Below are positions 1-12,732 of a stretch of DNA of 64,000 nucleotides, piece after piece (the first letter of the stretch is position 1; each line of letters starts with the position of its first letter). The stretch is from Trichuris trichiura (lineage: Eukaryota > Nematoda > Enoplea > Trichinellida > Trichuridae). The stretch covers positions 1,116,001-1,180,000 of the forward strand of contig JBAJFE010000060.1 of NCBI GenBank assembly GCA_037903355.1. The letters are read 5' to 3'. The position numbers were made by a program, and so were the translations under genes. Under the pieces are notes generated by a model. It saw nothing but the letters and a program-made list of their open reading frames with translations, searched no databases and had not been told where the DNA came from.

Positions 1-3000
1 CTAGCACTTTAACTTGCCGCATAGCAACATTCTTATCGGCTTGTAGTTGGTTATTAGAAGGGCCCTGGATGAGCTCCTGAAACAGCGACTGCGCAATAAT
101 TATTTGACTTTTCTGTCTCTGTACGCTGTCCTTAAAGTGACAGCCGCGACTAGACGCAGTTGCCGGCCAATGGACGTTGTAAACCCAATGGCGATTGAAA
201 AATCAGGCCAACAAGTGATGTCGAAAGGGTATTTCGTAAACACAGTGCCTTGTTGCTGCCGCTCCATAGTAACGCTAAGCCAGGTGCTTCCCGGTGTCCT
301 GTTACCCATACGCATGCGTTGTGTAGCAGTGCGAAACGGGCGTGAGGGATTAGTCATTGAATAAAATGTGGTGAACATTGGAAATAACCGCATATTTGTT
401 GAACAACCAGTTTTGTCCACCTTACTACCTGGTTGTTAGTTACTCTTAACTGTGAACGCCCCGACGCATCGCTGGTGCTGCAGAAGCTTCGGCGGACATT
501 GTAGTAATTGCAAGAAATGACCTGCAGCTGTCGAGCGTCAGTATTCCGGGAATAAATGGCCTCTCTGATTCCGCCTCGGTCGATCTCCATAGCGGCTGTC
601 TCGACGCTATCAAGGTTTTTCGCATGGGCAGCCGTTGCGCGACAACGTCAGTTGTGTATAATGCTTAAAGCGCAATGCATTACTACCGGCCGGGGTCTTT
701 CTCCTTTTCAACTGATTTTGCAATGTCAAAATTTAGCCCTCTCGAGAAGATATGTCCTTTGGTGATTAACTCGTGCTTGTTGTTCCTTCATGCGAATTAT
801 CTCGTCTGTTTACCATGAGAAGCCTGCTTGCCAAGTAAGCTGTTTGCGTCACAACAAAGAACCCAGCACCTCGTTGTCGTCATCAGCACTACCGCCGCCT
901 TTGCTTCACTTCAATGCAACACTGCTACGCGCGACCAATAGGCGTATAACCATTGGTTCATTCGCTATTGCACTTTCGTTTACATAATTTATCGGAATGG
1001 TACAATCGCTGGCAGCTCGAGTAGCCAAATGGCTTCGATGCAGATTCGAAAGAGGCAAAAGGTAAAAATGGACGAGCGGAGAATAAAAGGCTTTTCTCTT
1101 ATCCTAAATACGCGTATATTGCTGTGTTGTTTTTGTTGTTGGCCAAAGCGATCGTCAATAGGCGAAGCCTCATGCAATTAATATTTGCAGTTCAGCGACA
1201 CAGTGCCTTATAATAGTTTATTCTAACTGACAGCTCGATCTGAATCCGCGAGACGGACACGCATTTTTCCTTTTGCCATTACACATCCCGGCGGATCAAT
1301 AGGAAACGGTGCAATTTTAGCTTTTGGTACGAATTGAAAATTTTTTTTTGATTCGGCCAGTTTGGCATACGGCTCCTTGGAGCGTCGGCATGCGTTTTTT
1401 CCAACCGATGGGCCGATGCTCAAATGTCAACGCTTGCTGCCGTGCGGCGGTGTAAACTTGAATTTTTTGCGTCAACTGGCTGGCAAACGTCTCCGGTGCA
1501 TGATACGCGCGTCTGTCTAAACGACAGCAACTGTTTCTCTTTCTCGGCACTAATGCTTAAGAGAGTCGTTGTGCGCACTTCGGCTGCGATGAGAGAGAGG
1601 AGGCAGTCGTCGTCGTCAGCTTGGCAGCGCCTTAGGTTGTCGAAAATGGGGAAGACATTTGCATTGCTTTGCTCGACTGGGCAGTGTGGCGCGCTCTGTG
1701 GCTCATCTTTGCCTCCTTTTTTAGAGTCACCTTCGGCACCGAAAAGGAAGCAATTGTTCAAACGTTCGTCTATGATCAAGCCGTATCCTGCGACAAAGAG
1801 TACGAACAATTCTTTATTCTCTTTTTTCTTCACTCCATCTCAGCTTGGATTATTGTCATGGGATGCTTTAACCTTTCGCGCTCCTACATTGTTCCCCAAA
1901 CCCCATCTAAGCGCGCAGATAAATTGTGATGACCCCAACAGATAGATGGAGCTGTGATGTTCCATTCTCGTACGTACGAAGCTGCTTCATCTTTGCTCTT
2001 GAACCTACGGCCTTCTAGTTAAGGGATCATCGATTGCTGCCGAGAGAGAGAGAGAGTCATAGGCTCCTATTTTTCTTAGCTGATGATGTTGCAAAGAGAA
2101 AGGAAGAGAAGGAGAGATCGAAAGATAGGACAAGAGAGCGAGACGGAGAGAAAGCAAAAAGAAAGTGACGTTTCGTTATTAATTGGACTGCTATAGGTCG
2201 CTGCACCCTTTGCGCTTCCGGTGGTGCAAGACTCTTTTTTCCGAAAATACGCGTGCAGTCAAATGTTGCTTCATTCAATTGCTTTGCTGAATGGCCAAGG
2301 GTATACACGTTGGCACGTAACGTAAATGCACTGCTCGAGACATCTACAGCACCGCGGTGTTTGGTTATCCAAGAGTGATGTTGCACCCTTCTGTTGAACC
2401 GTGACGTTGATTAGGTCCCAGTCTGCCATGGATTAGCGAACAGTTGGAGTAGAGCACGTAAAACATCTATCGTTTATTTGGCTGGTAATACAAGAATAGA
2501 ATTTGCGTAATCTCCTTCCAGGAAGGCGATCGGTCAGAGATCATTGCGCAAGCGTTATTTTAAAGCAGTATGCAAGAATAAGTAACTTCATCCGATTTTT
2601 TTTGTCATCGCAAAAGTCCGCAAGCGTAAAGTTGCATTATCCAAACGAACGTTTAAAAAAAAGCCTTTTGCTTCGAGCTTCCTTTTGTCCGTAGGCTGAG
2701 CATCAGTCTTCGCAACCGCTTTTCATCAAACCAAGCTCGGGCGTCCCAACAGTAACTATAAAGTAGGCGATTTTTACAGATGGAACGAGAAAATGTTAGT
2801 TGTTTAAACGTGAGTGAGAGGGTCCTGCCAAAGCTACTTTTTTAATTTGAGCCAGCATGTTGCTGCGCTTTGAAGTTTGGAATAATGGTTGTACTCTCTA
2901 CAAGAAGCACTTCCCTTTAGTTCAAACGCCTATTTGATGCACCCGTGTAATTAATAGCAATGTAGACGCCTAAGTTCGTTTGTACAGCGTACATTGCTTC

Positions 3001-6000
3001 AGCTTCTTTAGAAGTGGTCTAACGGAGACGTTGGACCAAATAACCGGAGTAATAAGAGACAAAAGCTGGCTAACCGTATGGATACTGTTGCATCAGGTTT
3101 CCAGCTGCCAAATTTGGCAGAGACAAAGATTCACTCAGTTTGTATAGCTTCCGAGAGACTGCTACTATTGAGGTGCTCTGTCACGCCTTGCAGAATATCG
3201 ATACTTTCCGCTTTGGTTACTTGAGCTTAAGCGCACGTTTGTTTGCCGTATATCATTATCTGTAAGCCTTAAAGCAATGATTGATAAGACTGCTTTGCTA
3301 CAAAGTAATGCGCGCGCTTCAGTTCGGATGAATTATGCCATTTTGAAAAATTAGACTTAACGTAAATTGGGGCTGTTCGTCAATGTCTGTTTATTTACGC
3401 GGTGCAAAGTTCAAAAACCTTTCAAAGTGCTTGTAAAAAACCAAATTTAAAAAAATGTTCAAAGGCCAATTGGGCTAAGTTAGTTTAGTACTTGAATGGT
3501 TAAGGTAAGAATTGCATGCTGGCAATTTTTTTCAAAGAAAATGTTCAAGCGCGTTCAATAGCTTCGATTGTTTAAGGTTACTTTGGCTAATCGGCTGAGC
3601 TTTCCGTGTTGACGATATTAAGCAAACGATTTGTTCCCATTTTGGGTAAACAGTGTTGTTGGAAATCACGAAAAGTCCTCCGGCCTATAGCTGTCAGCTG
3701 AAGCTCAGCTGCGCGCAAACGTCGTTTGTTCAAATTTTCAATAGGTTCACTGCTCAACCGATCCGTCTTAATTCGACGGGTTTATCTGTGCGCAGATATC
3801 GCACCGGATAAAATGAGCGCAAGTGATCCCATCGTAAATTTACTCTTTTGGCAAATGTCTGTTCTCCCTTAAAAGCCGTTTTTGCTTGTATGCAAAACCT
3901 TGATTTCGCTGAGGCTGGTTTGCTTTCTATGGCGCGTGATCAGTTTTTGAATTTCCTTTGGCAGCAAAAGGACTAAAAAAGATCCCTTTCTCTGTTTTGC
4001 ACCTTCTTTTAACTGCCGCGTAACAGTTCTACACATTTTTTCAACTGTGAGCGAAACATTACACTTTCCGTTGCTCTCTTCGAAGTGAACATTCTCCTTT
4101 GATTGTCTTGTTGATTCATGGACGCCATGAAGTGTTGCTTGACTCGATGTCACGTCTTTCTTTGGCAGAGTTGGTTCGATTCGAAGCGACGCTGTCAAAA
4201 CAGGTGAACGTCTCGTTTCGTCAAAACTGTTGTTGTCGCTACCTTTCCGGTGGCGTTGAACTCGGATAGCTTCATTTCATATTTTCAAAAGTTTGAATCT
4301 TCAGGCCAATCTTGTACAAACGATTAGCGGCGCCTTTGTTCTATGCAAATTTCAAAATAGTTCGTCATGCTTATCAGCGTTAGTTGGAGATGCAAAGACT
4401 TTATCAAGCCTCTTTAATATTGCTATGTTGTTTTGTTTGAAGTTATTTGAATGACCACTGTAGTTGCTGACCGCCAGCCTTTGAAACTATTAAAAGTTGC
4501 CAATTCCGTTCGAAATCAGGTCCTGCTGAGGGACACATGCTTCAGGCTATTTTAATGGCGCTCCAGCGAACGCGCAAACTTACTCTGCATTGTTGAACTG
4601 TCTGTCACGTTGCGCATTGTTGTCCTGACTCTTTGCGCGCGCCTTGACGAGCAGACAGTTGACTTGTTGAAAAAATTGTCGAGGCGTAAATTTTGCCAAG
4701 AAAAAAACTTCCACAGAAGAAGGCAAACGTCTTCTTAGACGGATAGAAAACCGCAAACTTTCGTTTTTGGGAGCGTGGGAAGGGAACAGACGTTCCGCAT
4801 GGCGTCCTGCCTTCATTCGGTCCGGTTTTCCCTTAACGGCGTCGCGTCATTGGCATTTCCAGTTTTTGGAAAAAGCGGATAACTGTTTTTCCCATGCGAT
4901 CCGTCGTGTTAACTTGATTCGTTCGGCGGGTTTCCACTGTCGCGATTGTTTAAAATTCTCTACTGTACCAACGGGGTTGGCGTTCCGTCATCCGACGATG
5001 TCCCACTTTTTTGTCCATTGCTCATCGCCAATACCCAAAAGGCCAATAATCGGTTGCGCACCAAGGAGTCCATTTTTGAAATTGACGCGTCGCTTTGTTG
5101 TTGTTGTTGTAGGAGTGCATGTTCCCGTTTAAACTGCTTTAACAAGGTTGAGAGGCTGTGGTCAGTTGACGCCCTAATCCAAAGGTACGTATGCCTTAAT
5201 GGATCAATGACTTTGCTGTTTGGCGGAGCGCAATAATTGGCGTCTTTGCGCTGCAATTGCTTTTTTGAAGATGCCTTTTGACTTAACCAAGTCTCGATTT
5301 TGTAAAAGTGAGCTCAGTTTTCTCGCCGCTTGGCGCAATTGAATTTCGTCGGAAAAATTTCGATTTATCGAAAAAGACAAAAGCATCGTCCCTTTTCCGC
5401 ACTCCAACTTTGCTAATTCAAGCGGAAGGTTCATGTCCATATATCAACAGGTGCTTCTCGTCTTTACGATGCAGTAAGAGCCAGACATATCGTAAAGATT
5501 GATCAAGTGGTAGTAGGTGTGAGAAAACAGGATTTTCTGTCGCGGCATCTTGTCCACTTTGCGTGGCTGCTCTCCGTGAGACATGCGCACACTGGATTCC
5601 TGAGCACTTTTCCTACAGAACGTCTAAAGCTTCTTTTTGCTAAACTGCTTCACCTCAACTCTACACGATGCACCCGACTGAGCGGTGACTCATTGACCGG
5701 ACGCCGACCGGTTATTTTGTTGCGCAGAAATTGCAGCTTTGAGGGGAACACTGTGAAAACCAGAATCCATCGACATTTCTCTTATGGATCGAGCGTTCCG
5801 TTCAAGCACTAGGGAAGCAGTTGGGATGGCGAAGTTTCAGGCGGCCAACATTCAACGCTCCTTCAAGCCAGCGGCCATACGCACTCTTCAAATGACCGAT
5901 ACGGCGACAAGAAACCAATCTGACCGAAGTCGGTAATTCCTGAGGGTGTTTAATCGTTAATGTTACTTGACGCGACATGGTTACTATGTAGCAATGTTTA

Positions 6001-7965
6001 GATAAGTCACGAGCAGAATGTTTGCTTTTCATCCTCTCTATGAGAGCGTTATTAAGTCAGTTTAAGTCTTTGTGCTTTACCATAATTGGCGTTGCATCAA
6101 AGCCGTATATCCTATCCGGTCTTAATGACGCAGTAATGATCGTTTATACTAGTGTGCTCTGATTGTGCCGTCTGCGAGGGTGTCATTTCCGAAATCAGTG
6201 CCGGTCATTTGGGCTTCCCATAAATTGTACGCGCAAGCTGGGATCAATAGGTTGCCGATGAAACGGGGTGCCTTGCTTTCTGAAATGTAATCAAATTACT
6301 ATTGGCTGTCACCGTCTGCCTCATCGAGGACAGAAGGGAGTTGAAATTCTTTTCAACTGCGTTCCCGCAATCACCCATTTCGATGGCATCGTGTTGCGAC
6401 AGGTAAATTTCAATTTCAAACTGCGCGGAGAGCTTTGCGCGTCCATTCATCAAAAATTTGCATGCGAACAATGGTTAGAGGCCATTTTTTCTTTGGATGC
6501 TTTTCCTTCTCAAGTTCCTTTTGCCAGCTTTTATACATGCACGTCCACTCGGCCAGATATTTCCTTTTCTTGATCAGCATACAATGCTGACACCTTTCTC
6601 CGTATGCTTATTGGTCTCTTCGTCTTTGACATTTGTTAGCTGACGGTTCATTTCCATAGTGACGACCTGTGCCCTTGTAGGTTTGCTGCTTTCTTAAGGT
6701 GGTTCTCGGCAGATTACGTTCGAAACCTCTGCAAGCAAAGCGGTCGTCAAGTTGCTGACAAGTTTTGCGTATAGTTTTGATCGATTTAAATTTTGGGAAA
6801 AGGTGCTTTGCTTCGAAATCTAAGGTCTCTCAAGCGCAAGTCTTTTCTCTTACCCATTGATCCACCTTAAGCCATAGCGCGCCGACTCGCCAGCTTTTCG
6901 CCGGTCTCCAGTCAAGTATGTTTACAACCAAACGGGACGAAGAACCTGGCGTCGCTAGCAAGAAGAAAGTTGATTTAACGCCTGCGCCTGTCTTATGTTT
7001 ACCAGCTTTCATGCATTCTCCCGCACATTGGCTCGATCGATCGTCGTCAGCCGAGCTTTTATAAGTGCATATGCAAATTGTTATCCCATTTGCATACACG
7101 GCTTTTTTCAAAAATTCCTTGCTCGCAACTTGCCGGATGCATGCCGAGTCTTTTGCAGTCGCTGTCTTGAGCAGCACATGCTGAATCGTTTGTTGTTTCT
7201 GTGCGTCAAAGGTGAACAAGAAGCTCTGCTTCTACTGCTCCTGCGTGAGCACGTTCCGTGGTCGTTTCTAAGGAAAAGGGTTGAGCAAAGAAAAGTATTT
7301 CCAAAGTCTTTTTTGCAGCTTACACTTAGTTCCCATCACGGGTCGTCCTGGTCGAAGCACGTTGCTAGCTCATTGACGACTGCTTTCATCCAACAAGTTG
7401 AACACCGAAAGACGAAAATGGAGGCGACTAAACATGCCTGCATGTATATTGTAAGATACGGAATTATAGAAATTTTGTTCGTGCTGTATTGTTGCTTACC
7501 AAAGCAAAGTAGCGACGGTCGATTTCCTTAGTTGTCCTCTTCAACCTGTCTCAGAGAAATCTGCCGAAAGTATGTGGTCATTAAAACGAAATGGTTTTAA
7601 TCGTTGTCTTCTGCCGTCACCAATATATTGTCGATTAGTCGTCTTTGGTGGTTTTCCTTTTTTCCATGTCATTTGAATCGATTTTTGAGAGTTCTTCAGT
7701 CGGCCGAATAGGCTTAGGTTGACCAAATTTAGCTGCGCACAATTGATCGCGTCAATGATTGGCGCAGCCTTTTATGAACGGATGCGGACGCTTTTAGTCA
7801 GACGGCTGGCAAAGGCGGCCCGTACACAGTTGCTTCTTCGAATTGACGGCACGGTTCTTCCCTCTTTTTTCTTTGCATATCCCAAACATACGCCCACATG
7901 GAAACGCGGCCTTATCGTCCTCGGCCTTTCTCGACAATCCTATTTGAATATGTACTTTTTTTCAG
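1..7965. other. Upstream region without a recognised gene
   Basis: I recognise no gene here. The stretch is GC-richer than the middle of the window and has long ORFs on both strands that overlap each other, for example 173 aa (+, from an ATG at 1424) against 137 aa (-, 1420-1833), several of 78-121 aa at 4580-5256, and 178 aa (+, ATG at 6995). None shows a domain, signal peptide or convincing splice structure, and the both-strand pattern is what GC-rich non-coding sequence gives. Short repeats occur: (GA)n at 2042-2056 and (TTG)n at 5095-5110. The missing 5' exons of the CaaX gene that starts at 7966 could lie here or upstream of the window. Confidence 0.5.
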
Positions 7966-10900
7966 CGAACTATACGAAACCGATAGTTCCTTGGTGGAAC
8001 CAAGTCTAGTTCGGGTGACGGCCGTTGAATCGAAGCTACCGTGCACGATAGCCCCTCCTGTGGCCGTTCGTGAACTGGAAAGCCCGCCTCCAAGCGATCA
8101 GTTGGGATCGAGCTCCTTCACACCCCTTTATACGTCCTCGCCGAAAAGGTAAGGTCTATGTTCATTAAAAATTTGCGTTTTTTTAAAAAACGTCATTCCT
8201 AAACTGTGGGTCAAAAATTCACACCGACCGCTCATTTTTTTGACCTCTGCGCGAGCTCTTCAGATATTTTGGTGCTCAATTTCCTTAATCGACTTTGGCC
8301 CACCTCCTTATACAACAATTCCAACGCAGTTTTGTCTTCCCATTCAGACTTTTACTGTTATTTGACAGAAGCGCAAAAAACGGCAGGGCCGCTTCGTCGC
8401 ACCGAGTTAACTTATGGGGTCGTAGTTTGCAGTTCAACTTTTCGAGCCTTCGATTTCCAGAATGGCCTCCTTACTACTCTGATTACATTGCTGATTAGAG
8501 CCTTTTGGCTTTGGCTGTTGAATGAGGCCAAATTATCGACGGATAAGGCTATTTTCTTTTGGCAATTTGCCAAAAAGAAAATTGACGCTTTGCTGTTTAA
8601 ATTCGCGTCCAATACCCGTCGTTTGGCAATTGAGGCAAAGGCTGCTTTCTCGTTTGCCGGATTTTGAATGTTCAAACTTCCGGGACTGATAATAATAGTT
8701 TGCAAATCTGATAAGCGTCCTAACGGATATAATCTAGGCAAACGCGTATGCGGCTCATCTCCTTAGCCGAAGAAAAACCATGATTTAAATAAAGACAGTT
8801 CGCCGAATCGATTTTTTTGCTACCGCCAGGTGGGTTGGCATACCAATAATCCTCATTGCCTACCGTAATTGGCAATGCCCTTCGAAGAATGTACGGCAAT
8901 TCCTATTTGTCAGGGCGGAATATGCCGTTTTACCGCTTTAAAAGCATCGACCAAAGCTGCGCTACAATTTATCACTGCGTCCGTTGCATCGAAATAGGAT
9001 AAAGAGGATTTGGGCAAAGAAAAAACTATCAAACGAGTCGTCCCCTTCCAGTTTAGGAAGTGTCGCGTCGTCTCCCGCCTAAGTCATTTCCACTTTGACG
9101 GAATACCTTAAATGGTATTATTATTTTGAGGCATGTGACCAAATAACAGTGCTACGAACAACCCCAAGACGGTCGTTCGACGCCGGCTTGGCTTATTTAT
9201 CAAGTCAGTCAATGTTATTCTTTTCTTTTTAATCATTGACTTTCTTTCGCGGAGAAAAGGCTATTTGCTTAGGCTGATGTATGCCCAGCAGCGAAACGAT
9301 TCCATAATAGGCGTTTCGTTGTCTAGATACCGTTGTCTAGTACATATCAATAGCGGATGGTGAGCTTTTTGACTCTCGGGAATTCGCCTGACCATCCATC
9401 TCCCTAAAGTAGTTATAAGGGCAAGCGGTGATTGGGCTTTCTAATGAATTATACGACCTATGTGCAGGCTTAAATATTTATGACGGTCAAAGCTAGTGCT
9501 GCTCCCTCTATGTTTTACATAGATACGTTCGTAAGCATTAGCGTACGTGGACTTAATCGTGCTGGCTAGCATCCTGTATGACCATTAAAATCGAGCCAGT
9601 CAAGCCAACAGGTTGTCAGCGGATCTACTTGCGCTCCGACACCTCATCGTATAAGAGCTGAAAGATCAAGTCTGAAACAATCTGAAAGATGCTTTGTTCA
9701 GACTTTGTCGCTTTCGTTCTCTCCCAAAAGTCAGGCGACAACACCATATTTTGCAAGCGGTAAGGCTTGGCTGCTAATGGATGTTTAAAGTTTGTCGCCC
9801 TAGTCTTCCCATTCCTACAGGCACTTGCAGCTTACCTTCTTGCGGTAGTTTGCGTGCCTAATGCAAATTATTATTTCTTCAGCAATTTTGTGCTGACCCT
9901 TAAGGTCGCGCCTCCATTTTTTGCATACCGTAACCCCAACGAAAGACCGATGCCTTTGAGTCTGCAGATGTTGTCTTATGTTTTCCGCGCGTGCCGATCG
10001 ATCAATCGCTTCGCGTTCAGGGTTCATCTAAGCTTGCCAGGAATGTCCTATTCCTTGCAAACCGTCCAACCGAAGGTCGTTCGGGCAGACGGAAGAATTG
10101 ACTCGGAAAATCCGTCACGTTGGGAATGCAATAATTGAAATGATGACGTCCCCCCTTGGGCGCCAAGTGCTTTGCATTGATTGACCGTTACTTCACGCTG
10201 CTCATCAGCGCGAGCGACCAACTCTGCTCCCGTATTCAAAGTTGGTTGAAAAATAGCGGAGCTCCATTCGATCCGGGAATTTATTCCGCGGATGCCTTTT
10301 GTTCTTGCTAATTATCTATCCTTAGGCTTTTAGGGGCGACAACGCAAAGGACGCGGGCAATAAAAACGTGAACAAATCAGGTCAACGACCGTTATTTTCC
10401 CATTTCTTTCCCAAAATTACGTTTTCCTTGTTGGGGCGGTTTACGGTATGCATCCCCTTTAAGGGAGCGCACGTTGGCTTTGCGGTCGGTACCAATAGCA
10501 ATCACTTTCGTTCATTGCAACGGCACTTGTCGTCTTGGTCGTATCGATCCTGCTTGTGACAACGACGAAAATGCGTTGCTGCCAGCCAACCTATGGCCGG
10601 CTTGTATAACAAAGGCGTGTCGATGGAAAAAGGATTCGGTTAGCAAAGCCGTCCAAGCGTGACAAAAAATTGCCTTTAACGGGTGCATGTAATTCATGCG
10701 CCTATCGCTCCGCCAACTGTCTCTTCTCCAAATAAGGAGCGCTCTAAGCTGGACCGGTCGGCGGAACGCTTTTTCCTTCGGAACGCTGCGCAGTATATAT
10801 TTTTAGAACAATTTGCCATTTATAACTTTATTCAGTTGGTCGTATTGATCCGCTGGTCTTTTTTGATTGGTCAGCGAGTCAGTTCTTGGGATGGCTTCCT

Positions 10901-11330
10901 CGACGATTCAAACTTTTGCATTAGTGCGACGTTCATCTAAGTAGGCATTTTTCCTTTCAGGATGATTCAAGAGAACGACAACCCGTTCCGGCCGGATGGA
11001 AACCTATGTCACGAGGTGGACCCGATTGTGAAGAAGTATGCGACAAAGCCGTTTCCCGACTCGATGGACGATGAGCTGTTCGCGCCTTCTTCGCCAACGC
11101 AGCAAAGCAGCCCGAGGAAGGAGGACGGAACGGTGACCATTCTAAGGTCACCTCCCCCGCACGACACTACCGATGCCAACGAGGTCAAGCTGACTCTGGT
11201 CAATGGGGAGCAAGTGCAAACGGTCGTTGAGGTGGAGCACAAATCATTGGCACCACCCAAAGCGGGCACCTTGGAGATGGTACACGTTGAGCCGAGAAAA
11301 AAACATTGTTTCTGTTGCTCCGTCCAGTAA
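7966..11330 (+). CDS. CaaX-tailed, paralemmin-like protein, last two exons (5' partial)
   Basis: Two exons fit together: 7966-8148 and 10961-11330, joined across a 2.8-kb intron with matching phase (AG|G) and good GTAAGG / TTTCAG sites. The first exon opens after a polypyrimidine-AG and begins in phase 2, so the 5' end of the gene is missing from the model. The last exon could also start on its own ATG at 10962, giving 122 aa. The C-terminal part holds a conserved-looking NPFRPDG stretch, a Ser/Pro/acidic middle and the ending KKHCFCCSVQ. The terminal CSVQ is a CaaX prenylation box preceded by two more cysteines that could be palmitoylated, so attachment to the inner face of the plasma membrane is inferred. 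The Lys-rich, Cys-Cys-CaaX ending resembles paralemmins (…KCCS-aliphatic-X). The expected N-terminal coiled coil was not found, so the family call is tentative; the lipidation motif itself is clear. Confidence 0.5.
8149..10960 (+). other. Intron of the CaaX gene
   Basis: This holds ORFs such as 153 aa at 8206-8667 (+) and 123 aa at 9767-10138 (+) with no recognisable domain. There is no mobile element or RNA gene that I can support. A short hairpin (CATTGCC…GGCAATG) lies near 8855-8880. Confidence 0.4.
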
Positions 11331-11366
11331 AGTTCCCTTTTGCCAATGCCAGATATTTTGTACCCT

Positions 11367-11384
11367 GAGAGAGAGAGAGAGAGA
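11367..11384. repeat. (GA)n microsatellite
   Basis: Nine GA units lie in the 3' untranslated flank of the CaaX gene. Similar short GA/CT tracts occur at 2042-2056 and 18561-18576. Confidence 0.9.
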
Positions 11385-12732
11385 ATGGCAGTAGCCGCTC
11401 TCAATTGGGGCCGACAGCTTGGTCCTGCTGGCTGTGCGCATACGTGCCATTAATGTTTGTAAAAAAAGGACAAACACATATTGTTATCGACCGTCGGTAG
11501 TTCGCTCACGTTCTCTTCTTCACAACTGGTCTTCGTCAACAGCAACATCCGGTAGTTGAACAATGCGGAGTTATGCCTTTTTGCTGCGTCGACTTTCTTG
11601 TTTGGTCAAAAGTGTCGTTGTCTTCATCGTCATCTTCACATGCCTACCGGATGCGTCCAAGTTGGTCTGTTTCTTGCTTTCCTTCGTAACTTTTGCTGGT
11701 CTTCACTGGGCGCTGGTTCCACGGAACCCAAGCCCTCGTTGCCTCGCTGCCTCCTTCTCCTCCGCCTGCGTTCTTTTTTTCTCTCTCTCTCCCTCGTACG
11801 CTTCGTCCTCTTTTTCCAAACGGAAGTAGTCGATTATTTTGGGCGTAAGCAGTTGCTTTTTCTTTTGTTAAAAATTTCCCATTTTGGCTTACGATCGGTG
11901 TCCAACCTTTGTTGCCCAGTAGTGTTCCAGCGTTACCCATTCGAGCCCGGTTTTATCGTCCACGCACGCTCATCGTGTTCCGAGCAATAATTGTTTTTTT
12001 CTCCTCCTTTCTTATCCTTCAGATCGCGGAAACGATCGATCGGTCGGCGGCTACTTTTTTCTGCTCTTTTTCGTTTTTCTAAAATCTTATCTCCACGCAA
12101 ACTTTCTCACAAAACGTTTCCGCTGTCCCTTTGGACACAAAACTTTTCAATCGTTCATTTTTCGCATCTTCTCTCTCCCTAAGCGCAATGTACGTCGCCG
12201 ACCGGAGAGTAAAGGAAAACGAAAAATTCGAGAACGTTCATTGGGTCATCTGCTATCAGCTTACGCAAACTGAGAAGATGATATGACAACTTTATCAGTC
12301 GCTTCATCGCACAGAGAGATGTGATGCAATATAGCTGCCATATCTCTTATCTCAGTAATGCACTGCAAATTCAACGCCAATTAGGGTAGCTGCCGGTTTG
12401 CAGAGCTCCAACTCAATATTACTAACCGGCGATCGTAGAATTTTAACAACAGTTGCGCTACAGCAACGACGCAGAACGCGCAGTGCTTTCGTTCCGCCTT
12501 CAAGACAACAAGGTTGGCCATTCGTTCTACAACTACCTAATTTGGAAAGATGAATTTACGCTAAAAAGACAACTACGCAAATCAGTTGACCAAAAGTGCC
12601 ATGTAGACAAGGAAGTTTTAGATAAAACTTTATGAAAGCAAAGGAGTTGAACAGATGGACGACGTGTTCGGAGTGGACGATCTGAAGGATGAATGAGCAG
12701 TGAATGGATTACAGCAACGAGTTGACGTAAAA
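11385..12732. other. Intergenic region between two convergent genes
   Basis: No recognised gene. It is T/C-rich at 11.75-12.2 kb. At 12453-12660 (+) there is a short ORF followed by an out-of-frame continuation containing EQMDDVFGVDDLKDE, which looks protein-like but broken. I could not assign it; a decayed gene fragment is possible. Confidence 0.35.
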